NCBI GenBank assembly: GCA_017654935.2
Contig: CM065695.1
Span: 24,541,054-24,605,053 of the forward strand
Reading direction: 5' to 3'
Length of the DNA: 64,000 nt
DNA from: Phymorhynchus buccinoides
Taxonomy: Eukaryota; Mollusca; Gastropoda; Neogastropoda; Raphitomidae
A program made the position numbers and the translations under genes. This document shows, in pieces, positions 19,201-25,098 of this stretch. The notes beneath the pieces were generated by a model, which saw only the letters and a program-made list of their open reading frames with translations, did no database searches and was not told where the DNA came from. The first letter of the stretch is position 1. Every line of letters begins with the position of its first letter.

Positions 19201-21875
19201 GTTTATCTGCATGCATCTATTTCTAGTCATCATCATGTTTTATCCTTCCCTACTTTTCCTGACCATGTGTTTGGCTGTGTGTTTGGTGCAGGAGAACACG
19301 CAGACAGCAGGGGAAGTGGTGTTCCATGTGTTTGACCGCGTGGTGATCCAGCTGTCCATTGACCGGTCCAACATCCAGCACATGAAGCTCTCCGTGCGCC
19401 TGGTCAAACCAGAGGTCAGTCACAATGGACACTGTTGGTTTTTTTTAACTTCAGTACACTTTAGTAGATTGAACACTAATGTGCTAAGTACTTCCCCCGT
19501 GGGGATACCAGGGGGAGAGTTTTGTATAAATAGTTCTCCCACTTTCTGGAAGTTCTGCGCTTGTAACTTCCTCTAATCTGTTACTCTCTTTGACTCTGCC
19601 TTTTCCCTTTGCTTACTGTCATCTACTATCATTCTGCCTTACCGGTCCATTCTCCTGCCTTTTTTCAAGAAATACTTTCAAAAGGATTTCCTCCAGCCGA
19701 AGTCGGACTTGCTGGGCTTGGCTATTTTTTAGTTAGGCGCATAACGGCAGCATGATGCATCTGTGGTAGTAGTTGACAGGAAGCTGTCTGAGCGATAGAA
19801 GAAGAAGTGCTAAGTACAGGGATATTTTTCGTGGGTGCTTCATGTCTACTCATTCCTTGTCCCCGCCATTTGTTTGTGCTTCCTATATTTAGATGTGGAA
19901 ACCTCCCTGTGGGGATACCAGGGGGTCTTTCGTAAAAATAGTTCCCCCACCCTCTGGAATTTATGTGCCTAAAACTTCCCCTAATCTGTCTCTCTCTTTG
20001 ACTCAGCCTTTTCCCTTTGCTTTATGTCATCTATCTTTCTGACTTATTGGCCCATTCTCCTGCCTTTTTCAAAAAATCCTCCAAATAATTTATCTCCTTT
20101 GAGCTCCTCCGAAATCGGAATGTGTCGGCTGTACGCAGCGGGGAGACCAGTGAAAAACTGAAAACGGACACATACGTACCTTACCCATTATGGCCGTATG
20201 GCCTGGGAACACAGAAGAAGAAGAAGATGTGGAAACGCACAAGAAGAAAGAAGAAGAAGATTAACAAGTGAAGAATTAGGTTCGTTTACAACAGGTTGTA
20301 AAGGTTATGTTTCTTTTGAACATTTGTTGCATAGATTGAGTATTATATTATTATCATCCATCTGAGCTGTTCACAAAACGTTGTTGGGTTTTTGTTTTTA
20401 TCTTCTTCTTCTCGTCAATTGGCCACCTTCATCAGGTTGAAGATTTTGCCGATATTGTAAAAAAGAAAGAAAACGAAGGTCCTGTGCAGCGCCAGGTCAC
20501 AATAGAAATAGGAAAAAAGTAGATATAATAAATAAATACATAAAAAGGGTGGGAAGGGGGGGATTACAAAGAAAGGTCAGACTCCCTAGCATGAAGGTTG
20601 TATGACCAGAGCAAGGAGCATTCATTGGAACATGTGTTAGATTGACAAGTAACAAATGGAAGACTTGTAGAGGCTTTTTTTCCATTTGAGTGTTTTTAAA
20701 AATTTTATTTTAATTTTCTACTGGGCCATACAGCAGCATTGCTCCAACCACCCAAGGGTGCATGTGGCTGTGCCTGAAGCCTGAATTCAGGCAGTTTGGT
20801 GCAGTTTCACTGGAAGAAAAATGCTCTTCAATATGGTCACCATGCTCTTGCAGACCTGCCTACTGCTATGATTTGGCCGTAGCAGCTACGAAAAATAAAG
20901 CTTTGCTACGGAGCTACGGCAGCCTTAACGTTGCTACGGAAAAAACAAATTGCGGCCGCATTTTATTTTTGCTTAGGCCGTTCCCGGTTTTGTCGGTTTC
21001 TAAGAGTAGACGCCGTGTCACGCACGATAACCTAGTCACTTCCGTTTTTATCAAAGTGACTGCGCATGCGTTCTTATTAATTTCTCTAAAAAAAATGGCG
21101 GACTCCAGCAGCAGTAGCGATTCGGGAAATGTTTCAAACGAAGAAAAACGAACCCAAACCAGAAAAGAAAATCATCTGGCACACCATCTTGTTCTAAGAA
21201 AAAAACATCGGCCTGCCGCACAAGTTTTTAAAATAGCTTACACGGAGGAGTGGCCTTGCATCGTCAGAAGTTGACTTGGTGCGAACCATGCTCGCTGCAG
21301 TGCAACCTCTGCCATGCGGACTTCTCTGTGAATCATGGCGGTAGAGACGATTGCCGTCAACACGTTCAATCGGCGAAACATATTAAGCAGTGCGTTTCGG
21401 CTCAGGAAGAGAACAAATCGATTGCCGTTGTTTGTGGATGCTACGGAAAAAAATTGCCATGCTACTGAAAATTGATGGCTGGGCTACTGATTGGGAAAAT
21501 TCCAAGTAGGCAGGTCTGCTCTTGTACATAGGGTTTCAGCAAGAAAGTTCAGGCAAACGTTCGGGTCACCGCATGCACCCATGAACACCTCTGATTCTGA
21601 GTCCCATCTCCGATTCCATTTCAGTGTTTGTAACATAGGTGAAGATGTAGAATTAACATCGGTTGTTTACGACAGATTGCACAGGTTTTGTTTTATTCAA
21701 ACTTTTCCAAGTATAGATTGACAAGTAACGAAGTTAATATGGGTTATTTTCAACAGATTGCAGCATTTTGTTTCATCTCAATGTGGGTTGTTTACGACAG
21801 GTTCCTGGGTTCAGCGTACCTCCCGCCAAAGACAGCCAGACAGCAGAGCCCCCTACAAAGAAGAGAAAAATGTAA
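1..21875 (+). CDS. DIS3: DIS3/RRP44 exosome exoribonuclease, 3' part (15 exons, 5' end outside window)
   Basis: Catalytic subunit of the RNA exosome: processive 3'-5' hydrolysis of RNA in nucleus and cytoplasm. Joined coding segments: 1-69, 2503-2649, 4251-4367, 5418-5519, 7059-7123, 9385-9472, 10694-10821, 11764-11850, 13676-13832, 16094-16314, 16795-16885, 17821-17898, 18479-18637, 19292-19414, 21801-21875. They sum to 1707 bases (568 codons plus TAA), and every junction is GT-AG and in phase. The order matches the animal DIS3 family: end of cold-shock domain 2, RNB domain with the D-x6-D-x-D-D aspartate set ([11 protein letters not shown]), the conserved TSPIRRY arginine motif, S1 domain, and a short lysine-rich C-terminus ending KKRKM. 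Family members are about 950 residues, so roughly 390 N-terminal residues (PIN and first cold-shock region) are upstream. DIS3L and DIS3L2 are less likely because the segments follow DIS3 itself closely, e.g. [16 protein letters not shown]. Confidence 0.95.
659..947 (+). repeat. Dispersed repeat, copy 1 (pair at 30057-30366)
   Basis: About 290 bases align over their whole length with 30057-30366 in CPSF1 intron 1, with scattered substitutions. No terminal inverted repeat or coding sequence was seen, so the class is unknown. It fills DIS3 intron w1. Confidence 0.7.
1004..1240 (+). repeat. Degraded tandem copies of the acceptor and 5' edge of DIS3 exon w2
   Basis: Three units of ~105 bp each contain TTTTCAGGGTCA(C/G)TTTG, the acceptor and first bases of exon w2. 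The best are at 1079 and 1185, where GTGAGGGAACTGG-like sequence continues about 40 bases. All lack the rest of the exon and a donor. Confidence 0.75.
1244..2458 (+). mobile_element. Possible non-autonomous Helitron-like element, interrupted by a hAT-like insertion
   Basis: The interval ends with a short stem (AGCG...CGCT) followed directly by CTAGT, the arrangement expected at a Helitron 3' end, and interrupts the repeated exon w2 acceptor region. The 5' terminus is not certain. The segment with GTTTGTATGTTTGTATG and GGTCATGGGTCAAAGGTCA resembles mobile-element sequence. Classification is tentative. Confidence 0.35.
1406..2361 (+). mobile_element. hAT-like non-autonomous element with ORF remnant
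   Basis: Terminal inverted repeats CAGAGTTGCATCTAGGA and TCCTAGATGCAACTCTG bound the element. TAGGCC flanks both sides, a partial target-site duplication. An ORF at 1693-2037 ([15 protein letters not shown] start, 114 codons) is lysine-rich then acidic and resembles the N-terminus of transposase-derived zinc-finger proteins. No catalytic domain remains. Confidence 0.65.
2503..2649 (+). CDS. DIS3: DIS3 exon w2
   Basis: Forty-nine codons, phase 0 to 0, starting [12 protein letters not shown] and containing LLLEHDVPH, the conserved linker between cold-shock domain 2 and the RNB domain. The acceptor is TTTTTCAG and the donor GTAGGT. The last 32 bases plus the donor are the seed of the 43-bp array that follows. 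The first ~40 bases with the acceptor also occur as degraded copies near 1004, 1079 and 1185. Confidence 0.93.
2618..3511 (+). repeat. 43-bp minisatellite made from the 3' edge and donor of DIS3 exon w2 (~20 copies)
   Basis: Units of 43 bp repeat the last 32 exon bases (TGCCCAAACTGCCCTGGATT onward) followed by GTAGGTC. Each copy therefore has a potential 5' splice site. Copies differ by single substitutions (CATT/CGTT, GAGGAG/GACGAG), and one is 3 bases shorter. The first unit is the real exon end. The unit is not a multiple of three, so using a later donor would shift the frame. Confidence 0.95.
3512..3706 (-). mobile_element. SINE-like dispersed repeat fragment
   Basis: Reverse-strand copy of a family also at 9578-9752, 15636-15935, 35981-36264 and 48392-48554. 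Shared landmarks are CATGACAAGCTCCTAGCATA and CGGAGTGTGG(C/T)TGCC. Full copies end in CAA-rich tails, typical of retroposed short elements. Confidence 0.65.
3711..4250 (+). repeat. GAT microsatellite interleaved with three partial copies of DIS3 exon w3
   Basis: Copies with the TTGTCAG acceptor start at 3823, 3939 and 4085 and carry 75-85 bases of exon w3 ([15 protein letters not shown]), each breaking into GAT/GAC-rich runs after GGGATGTA. The real exon is the fourth, at 4251. In the first two copies the frame meets a stop soon after the break. Confidence 0.92.
4251..4367 (+). CDS. DIS3: DIS3 exon w3 (catalytic aspartates)
   Basis: Thirty-nine codons, phase 0 to 0. Encodes [13 protein letters not shown] then [10 protein letters not shown]: all four metal-binding aspartates of the RNB active site are present in the family spacing. 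Acceptor GTTGTCAG, donor GTACCG. Three upstream partial copies (3823, 3939, 4085) share the acceptor. Only this copy continues through the complete aspartate motif to a donor, so it is taken as the functional exon. Confidence 0.95.
4442..4656 (+). mobile_element. Miniature element with AGGGCTCCC termini, copy 1
   Basis: Bounded by AGGGCTCCCAA and GGAGCCCT. The same ~215-bp sequence occurs inverted at 29640-29862, where the termini are clearer. No coding capacity. Confidence 0.65.
4843..5283 (+). mobile_element. tRNA-derived SINE
   Basis: The head has pol III promoter-like boxes: A box GGCAGAGTGGTTAAG (4856-4870) and B box GGGTTTGAATC (4917-4927), like a Ser/Leu tRNA. The body contains GTGCGCTTTACGCACGTAAA, and the 3' end is an ATACCAAATACCAAAT tail. 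C-runs interrupt it at 5118-5160. The same tail occurs at 58058-58119. Confidence 0.8.
5418..5519 (+). CDS. DIS3: DIS3 exon w4
   Basis: Thirty-four codons, phase 0 to 0, beginning [14 protein letters not shown], a hallmark RNB stretch. It ends TTVYLSDQ before GTAGTC. The acceptor is TTGTCAG. No duplicated copies of this exon were seen. Confidence 0.95.
5520..7058. other. DIS3 intron w4: one shared dispersed repeat, one SINE piece, otherwise nothing recognised
   Basis: 5882-6235 matches the inside of the inverted-repeat element at 58357-58776, sharing GGGGCTCTGCCCCTGTACC. 6515-6685 is a SINE piece ending AACTACAACAACAAC, inverted copy at 48127-48276. The remainder is AT-rich without recognisable content. 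Confidence 0.6.
7059..7123 (+). CDS. DIS3: DIS3 exon w5
   Basis: Sixty-five bases, phase 0 to 2: [16 protein letters not shown], an RNB segment. The acceptor is GTTTCAG and the donor GTAAGA. The split arginine codon AG|G is completed by the next exon. Confidence 0.94.
7620..8060 (+). mobile_element. Dispersed repeat family R1 (SINE-like), copy
   Basis: Shares long blocks (AGGCAGAGTCAAAGA, GAGGAAGTTACAAGCACAGA, GTATCCCCA) with copies at 8430-8735 (+), 9040-9310 (-), 19490-19800 (-), 19900-20230 (-), 37885-38290 (+) and 38570-38900 (+). A C-run follows AAAGACC. Origin and class are unresolved. Confidence 0.65.
8430..8735 (+). mobile_element. Dispersed repeat family R1, copy
   Basis: Begins TTCTTCTGCGTTCCCGGGTC, continues through CACTGGTGTTCTCGCTGCAT and AGGAGCTCAAAGGAG to GAAGACC plus a C-run. 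The head of this family is what has been tandemly amplified at 52960-54700. Confidence 0.7.
9040..9310 (-). mobile_element. Dispersed repeat family R1, inverted copy
   Basis: Reverse-oriented copy: CCCCACCTTCTGGAAGTTAT, then TTTGAGCTCCTCCGACATCG, ending GGCCTGGGAACGCAGAAGAA. Confidence 0.7.
9385..9472 (+). CDS. DIS3: DIS3 exon w6
   Basis: Eighty-eight bases, phase 2 to 0: [16 protein letters not shown] then [10 protein letters not shown], aligning to the RNB core. The acceptor is ATTTCAG and the donor GTAATT. Confidence 0.94.
9578..9752 (+). mobile_element. SINE-like repeat fragment with CAA-rich tail
   Basis: GACGGAGTGTGGCTGCTCAT through GATGATCCCTGGAGTTTTTT to AACAACA. Same family as 15636-15935 and 48392-48554. 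Confidence 0.65.
10193..10560 (+). repeat. Dispersed repeat R2, copy (pair at 49852-50270)
   Basis: Shares AGACGATTTTCC/AGG, TGACGCACGGTGTTCTAAGT and GCTCAAACACACGAGT with 49852-50270. A reverse-oriented piece lies at 63410-63520 directly upstream of CPSF1 exon 21. Confidence 0.7.
10694..10821 (+). CDS. DIS3: DIS3 exon w7
   Basis: One hundred twenty-eight bases, phase 0 to 2: [13 protein letters not shown] and [15 protein letters not shown], strongly conserved in DIS3. The acceptor is a short AATGGTAG and the donor GTAAGG. Confidence 0.95.
11258..11574 (+). mobile_element. Miniature inverted-repeat element family M3 (with internal insertion)
   Basis: Termini ACAGTGGAACCTCCC and GGGAGGTCCCACTGT are inverted repeats. 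Shorter copies lie at 16921-17100 and 49672-49851. The middle (about 11395-11550) carries another repeat, seen inverted at 39065-39195 and 62177-62295. Confidence 0.75.
11764..11850 (+). CDS. DIS3: DIS3 exon w8
   Basis: Eighty-seven bases, phase 2 to 2: [23 protein letters not shown] domain. Acceptor TTTGCAG, donor GTATGC. Confidence 0.94.
11935..12791 (+). mobile_element. piggyBac-like MITE family PB2, with internal insertion
   Basis: Ends TTAACTCATTC and GAATGAGTTAA: inverted termini with TTAA at both edges, the piggyBac target signature. A second copy is 36442-37065. This one is longer because a different sequence (about 12145-12610) sits inside. Confidence 0.7.
12792..13240 (+). repeat. 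Degenerate GT-rich tandem repeats
   Basis: Irregular repetition of GTGTGCAATGTGTT-like words with no coding content, leading into the exon w9 array. Confidence 0.6.
13241..13690 (+). repeat. ~87-bp tandem array made from the acceptor and 5' edge of DIS3 exon w9
   Basis: Exon-like starts follow an AG at 13244, 13332, 13501 and 13588, with a chimeric copy near 13415, then the real exon at 13676. Spacing is 83-88 bp. The unit contains GGGAGACC, GGTGG(A/T)(A/T)GAAGTGTT and CATGGAGACC. The copy at 13381-13425 also carries AAGAAGAT and AGTTCCCCCACTGCG, bases from deeper in the exon. Confidence 0.9.
13676..13832 (+). CDS. DIS3: DIS3 exon w9
   Basis: One hundred fifty-seven bases, phase 2 to 0: [20 protein letters not shown] and [13 protein letters not shown]. 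Acceptor TTTGCAG, donor GTGGGA. It follows a ~87-bp tandem array whose units repeat the acceptor and the first bases of this exon. Only the last unit reads on into the full exon. Confidence 0.95.
13999..14690 (+). mobile_element. piggyBac-like MITE family PB1, split by a LINE 3' fragment
   Basis: Edges TTAACCCCTTTCGC and GGCGGTGAAAGGGTTAA match the PB1 family. The element is interrupted at about 14205-14655 by LINE sequence and resumes with CTAAACCATTGCGGTGC. Confidence 0.75.
14205..14655 (+). mobile_element. LINE 3' end (C-terminal tail of reverse-transcriptase ORF)
   Basis: Encodes a ~75-residue stretch ending in [20 protein letters not shown] and [10 protein letters not shown] before TGA near 14452, the characteristic C-terminus of many non-LTR retrotransposon polyproteins. 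It ends in a TGT/GTT-rich tail. It is 5'-truncated and inserted inside the PB1 element. Confidence 0.75.
14932..15066 (+). pseudogene. Decayed partial duplicate of DIS3 exon w10 and its upstream intron edge
   Basis: 15004-15066 resembles the exon start ([19 protein letters not shown] in one frame). The preceding intron words (ATGCTG(C/A)GCATTAC, CCACAAAACCTCCAT, AACTCATGATATATTAT) recur at 16018-16085 before the real exon. It ends after ~60 exon bases with no donor. Confidence 0.85.
15097..15600 (+). mobile_element. piggyBac-like element with truncated transposase ORF
   Basis: Inverted termini TTAACCTCTTGACTGC and GCAGTCAAGGGGTTAA with TTAA at both edges. An ORF at 15406-15564 (52 codons, [20 protein letters not shown] start, Asp-rich after) looks like the acidic N-terminus of piggyBac-type transposases. 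The catalytic part is deleted, so the element is non-autonomous. Confidence 0.75.
15636..15935 (+). mobile_element. SINE-like repeat, near full-length copy
   Basis: From GGCTGTGTTAGACCAATTGC through GACAAGCTCCTAGCATAGCA and TTCAAGTGCTTCGGCTGTTG to an AACAACAACAGC tail. Best reference copy for the family in this window. Confidence 0.7.
16094..16314 (+). CDS. DIS3: DIS3 exon w10
   Basis: Two hundred twenty-one bases, phase 0 to 2: [32 protein letters not shown] and [18 protein letters not shown], the conserved RNB arginine motif. The acceptor is CAACAG and the donor GTGACC. A decayed 5' partial copy lies ~1.1 kb upstream at 15004-15066. Confidence 0.95.
16500..16720 (+). repeat. GT/GTCT microsatellite cluster in DIS3 intron w10
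   Basis: Runs of GT broken by GTCT and short unique words. Open frames through it are low-complexity artefacts. Confidence 0.8.
16795..16885 (+). CDS. DIS3: DIS3 exon w11
   Basis: Ninety-one bases, phase 2 to 0: [15 protein letters not shown] and YPELTDKHK, end of the RNB domain. The acceptor is TCTGCAG and the donor GTCAGT. Confidence 0.94.
16921..17100 (+). mobile_element. Miniature inverted-repeat element M3
   Basis: TACAGTGGAACCTCCCGTAT at the left and GGGAGGTTCCACTGTA at the right, with internal TATAAGACCTC repeats. Same family as 11258-11574 and 49672-49851. Confidence 0.8.
17101..17820. other. Rest of DIS3 intron w11
   Basis: GT run near 17150-17200, then ATTATTATTATTATC near 17320, then AT-rich sequence with no recognised element before the exon w12 acceptor. 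Confidence 0.5.
17821..17898 (+). CDS. DIS3: DIS3 exon w12
   Basis: Twenty-six codons, phase 0 to 0: [20 protein letters not shown], between the RNB and S1 domains. Acceptor TTTTTCAG, donor GTACGC. Confidence 0.94.
18031..18385 (+). mobile_element. hAT-like miniature element with CAGGCATG termini
   Basis: Starts CAGGCATGATGCGGAAAATC and ends CCCCCACTACCATGCCTG. A shorter relative with the same ends is at 32445-32639. Contains CCGCGAAA words near both ends. No ORF. Confidence 0.65.
18479..18637 (+). CDS. DIS3: DIS3 exon w13 (S1 domain)
   Basis: Fifty-three codons, phase 0 to 0: [20 protein letters not shown] then [13 protein letters not shown], the start of the RNA-binding S1 domain. Acceptor GTCCACAG, donor GTAGGA. 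Confidence 0.94.
18984..19123. mobile_element. 140-bp foldback (long inverted-repeat) element
   Basis: AATGTTAAGATCAGCTCCCT at the left is mirrored by AGGGAGCTGATCTTAACATT at the right. A second inner pair (GGCCAATCAGCT / AGCTGATTGGCC) is also inverted. The arms could form an extended hairpin. Confidence 0.8.
19292..19414 (+). CDS. DIS3: DIS3 exon w14 (S1 domain)
   Basis: Forty-one codons, phase 0 to 0: [19 protein letters not shown] and [10 protein letters not shown], rest of the S1 domain. Acceptor TGGTGCAG, donor GTCAGT. A short copy of the acceptor with the first ~15 exon bases lies at about 19129-19180. Confidence 0.93.
19490..20230 (-). mobile_element. Two inverted R1 repeat copies in DIS3 intron w14
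   Basis: Copies at about 19490-19800 and 19900-20230. Both begin near GTGGGGATACCAGGGG and run TTCTGGAAGTTCTGCGCTTG-like sequence. The second ends GGCCTGGGAACACAGAAGAA. Confidence 0.7.
20851..21517 (+). mobile_element. hAT-like non-autonomous transposon with broken zinc-finger ORF
   Basis: Termini CAGACCTGCCTACT and AGTAGGCAGGTCTG; flanks GCTCTTGC and GCTCTTGT look like an 8-bp target-site duplication (7 of 8 match). Inside, an ORF at 21095-21274 starts [12 protein letters not shown]. In another frame the sequence continues as [18 protein letters not shown]...[10 protein letters not shown], a BED/hAT-type C-x2-C...H zinc finger. A frameshift near 21270 and loss of the catalytic region show it is dead. 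Confidence 0.78.
21801..21875 (+). CDS. DIS3: DIS3 terminal coding exon w15
   Basis: Starts [12 protein letters not shown], matching the family's PGISIP stretch after the S1 domain, and ends TKKRKM then TAA at 21873-21875. The basic end resembles the lysine-rich tail of animal DIS3 and may help nuclear import. The acceptor ACGACAG lacks a long pyrimidine tract, but homology and phase both fit. Confidence 0.88.
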   Translation, partial: VPGFSVPPAKDSQTAEPPTKKRKM

Positions 21876-22225
21876 ATGTGCCGAGACAACCACTGTGCTT
21901 GTTCTTCTGTTGTCCATCATCTTTATCTTGGAGAAAACTAAGAAGCAAAAGGCGTCTCTTTTACTTCGTGTGTGAACCAGTTTGCTGTAAATTGCGCCAT
22001 GGGAAGCTGAAATGACTTGTGTGCGTGACAGAAGAAAGAAGTTGGGTTTGTGCTGTACATAATGTATGTGTTGAGAGAGAGTGTTGAGTGAATGTGAACG
22101 TTTGTCGTGTTCAGTGATAATACTGCAAACGTAAAACTATGTTGTTTTGTTTTTCTGGGTACACACTGGATGCATTACTTGAAGTAAAAGAAAACTTATG
22201 AATTAAAAGTTTTGAAATTCCTGAT
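21876..22225 (+). promoter_or_regulatory. DIS3 3' UTR and likely poly(A) site
   Basis: After the stop codon the sequence stays unique until ATTAAA at 22202-22207. A GT-rich then CT-rich run follows from about 22224, as expected of a downstream U/GU element. Cleavage near 22220-22225 is therefore likely. A canonical AATAAA at 22469-22474 is an alternative distal signal. The exact cleavage position is inferred. Confidence 0.55.
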
Positions 22226-22415
22226 GTGTGTGTGTCTCTCTCTCCCTCTCTCTTTCTTTGTGTGTATGTGTGTGTGTGAGAGAGGGGGGGGAGAGATTCA
22301 CAGCTTTTATCTCTGCATATTGCTGGCAGTTTTTTCCCCATTTCTAATGCACCCGTTTTCTGTCTTATCTCTCTGTCCGTCTGTTTCTCTCCTCCCCCTT
22401 TCCTCCTCTCTTTGT
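22205..22415 (+). repeat. GT/CT/GA microsatellites downstream of the DIS3 poly(A) signal
   Basis: Low-complexity GT, CT and GA tracts. The first part may serve as the downstream element for cleavage; otherwise no content. Confidence 0.6.
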
Positions 22416-22560
22416 CTCTGAGCATTACTGTAAGACTTAGAAGTCCAGGAATCACAAAATCAAGTTTCAATAAATATTTGATTAAACAATCAAAAATTGA
22501 ATGAAACACAAAAATGAAACATAGGCTACAACATGATAGAACCTGGGGGGGAAATGATAC

Positions 22561-22955
22561 TACCGTAATTCAATGACTTCAAGCCGCTTCGTAATGGAAG
22601 CCACACCACCTACTTTTTTTTTTTAAATCTAAAAAAAGTAATGCATAAGCCGCGGAAGCTTGGCGATGTACGATGTCCGCTTCCGGTTAAGTCTAGAGTT
22701 GATCGCAGGCCTGAATGCCAAAATGAAAGTGTTGGACCGCGAAACAGATCATCATTTTGTGAAAAATATACCAAAATCAAGGTGATTTTGTGGTCATTAA
22801 CCGTGAACAAGGCCACAGTTCAAAGGTCTGAATCAAGGATGCCACTGAGTTGAGTTTACTTTCACTTTCAGTAACGTTTAGGCCGCGGCTTGTACTAGCC
22901 ACAGGGGGCGGGCTTTTAAAAAAAAGTTGCGGCTTATAGTCCACAAATTACGGTA
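22561..22955 (+). mobile_element. Miniature element with TACCGTAATT termini (family M4)
   Basis: TACCGTAATTC at the left and AATTACGGTA at the right, with GCCGC / GCGGCTTATAGTCC subterminal words. Related copies with TACCGTA ends occur at 38297-38459 and 56176-56740. Confidence 0.65.
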
Positions 22956-23185
22956 TTTTCTAAATCACAGCAAATGCCAACAAACACAAATTGTATTACC
23001 CATGGACAAATCCTGCATGACCCTGCCATTGCAAACAAACAACAAGATAGTGTCACCTTACATGAAGACCTATGGCAGTGGTTTATTCCAGAGAAATGCA
23101 GCCTCAAGGGTCAAATATCTCAAAGTACTGTAACGCATCACTCTCTGTCCTGATCTGAACCATGATGACAGAGCAGAAGAGAGAT

Positions 23186-23317
23186 GATTAATAATAACAA
23201 TACATTTATATAGCGCTTTACCTCAAATGAGTCCAAAGCGCTTTACAATCAATTATCCATCAACAAGTAGATAACAAAAATAAGAATGACACAAACCAGC
23301 AACAACGCATACAAAGC

Positions 23318-23393
<76 letters not shown>

Positions 23394-24085
23394 CACACAC
23401 ACACACACACACATTTATCAACATTGACTCACTATTCATCTTCCATTCAGTAAGCCCTAGCAACCGAGTTGCACGGACTGACCACATACACCAACACACA
23501 TACACAAACGTTAGAGGATACAGAAACAAATACACACACAACGTACGCACGCAGACAGACACACACACAAATGCATACAGACACACACATACACATGCGT
23601 GTACACATAACCCACAAAACCAAAACACACAGGCACGCATGTACGCACACATGCATGCTCACACTCAGCACAAACCACTTATTCAATCTTCCCTCACGTG
23701 CACACAACGATAGACAACTGATCAAATATTTAGGCAGGAAAAAGATGGGTTTTAAGAGAGGTTTTGAATGAGGAGACTGAATTGGAGTGTCGGAGAGGAG
23801 AAGGCAGAGAATTCCAAAGAGATGGTGCTTGACAGGAAAAAGATGGGTTTTGAGAGAGATTTTGAATGAGGAGACTGAATTGGAGTGTCGGAGAGGAGAA
23901 GGCAGAGAATTCCAAAGAGATGGTGCTTGACAGGAAAAAGAACGTTGGCCAGCAGATTTGAAACGGATGGAGGGAAGGGAAAGGAGACGAGAATCAGAAG
24001 ACGAACGAAGTTGGCGAGCTGGAACATAGAGATGAAGAAGATCAGAGATATATAAGGGAGCATTATGATTAAGTTGTAGTCTGTG
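23186..24085 (-). mobile_element. LINE 3' fragment (minus strand) with 98-bp tandem duplication and microsatellites
   Basis: Reading leftward from about 24085, the translation gives a typical non-LTR retrotransposon C-terminus (YISDLLHLYVPARQLRSSSD, APSLWNSLPSPLRHS). A 98-bp block of this coding end is duplicated (starts 23735 and 23833, boundary 23931), which is not a multiple of three and breaks the frame. The 3' UTR holds AGCGCTTT words near 23215-23245; CT (23320-23390) and CA runs expanded within it. Confidence 0.75.
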
Positions 24086-24604
24086 TATATCCACCCCCAC
24101 CCCCTCCCCTTTCAAGTTTTCAGCTTTCGATCTCTATTAAAGTATTCTTTCGCTTTCACAAAAACAACCCTTATCTGATCTTAACCCTAATCCTTATCTG
24201 ATCTTAAACCTATTCCTCAAGTTACCTGAGCTAGGCGAGATGTCGTTTCTCACTGAAAATTTTAGTGATTAAATTTGGTAGGGGTGAACGAAACTACACC
24301 TTTTTACTTAAAAGACAAGCTGTACAGTAGGAGTCCTTGGGAAAAACCTCTTCTCAAGAAATGAAGACGTTGATCCGTCAACCAGAACTGCTTGGCGGTG
24401 GTCCTTTAACCCTCAACTGAATCTTCTACAGTTTGCTAGGAAACCAGACGGTACGAATTTCATGACAGGTACTACAATCTGAATTATTTTTTTTAATAAT
24501 CAAAATCCCACAGATCCACACTAGGTTTTCTTTTATGTTTACTTTCCTTTTCCATTAGTCTACTCCTACTGATCTCCTCAGCTTTCTAATTTCATGTCTT
24601 CTTA

Positions 24605-24606
<2 letters not shown>
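24086..24606. other. Intergenic, nothing recognised
   Basis: Contains a short doubled CCTTATCTGATCTTAA word (24170-24210). No gene or element boundary was found. Confidence 0.5.
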
Positions 24607-24646
<40 letters not shown>

Positions 24647-24681
24647 ATGTCTTCTTACCCCCCCCCCCCCCCCCCCCCCCC
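24607..24681. repeat. Two long poly-C tracts
   Basis: About 40 consecutive C, then ATGTCTTCTTA, then about 24 more C. The preceding flank repeats the same CATGTCTTCTTA(T)C word, so the tract looks duplicated. Length is unreliable by any sequencing method. Confidence 0.9.
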
Positions 24682-24699
24682 AAAAGTGCAGCAGAATCT

Positions 24700-25065
24700 T
24701 CAGCCTGATGAAGTTGGCTGCCTGAGGCGAAGAAAAAGAAGAGACATGAAGGAGTGTACGTGCACATACTTTCGGAAACCTACCCGCGGCCGCACGTCCC
24801 ATCAGCTTATTTCTCAGGGTTTATTTTATTTGCGGATTGTGGATAGTATATGTGCACATGGGTTTCATGTGTATCTATATGTGCACACATCTTTGCAATT
24901 TAACAGTAGCGAAGTAATAAAACGTTATACATGAAAAATACATGTAAACAAACTTCATGATGGCAAACACAGCTAAAAGTGTGCTGTCTATGCACGTCGG
25001 ATGCACAATAGGCTCCATCCCACCTATGCACCCACACACAAATCAAAACATTTTAAACTTGTACG

Positions 25066-25098
<33 letters not shown>

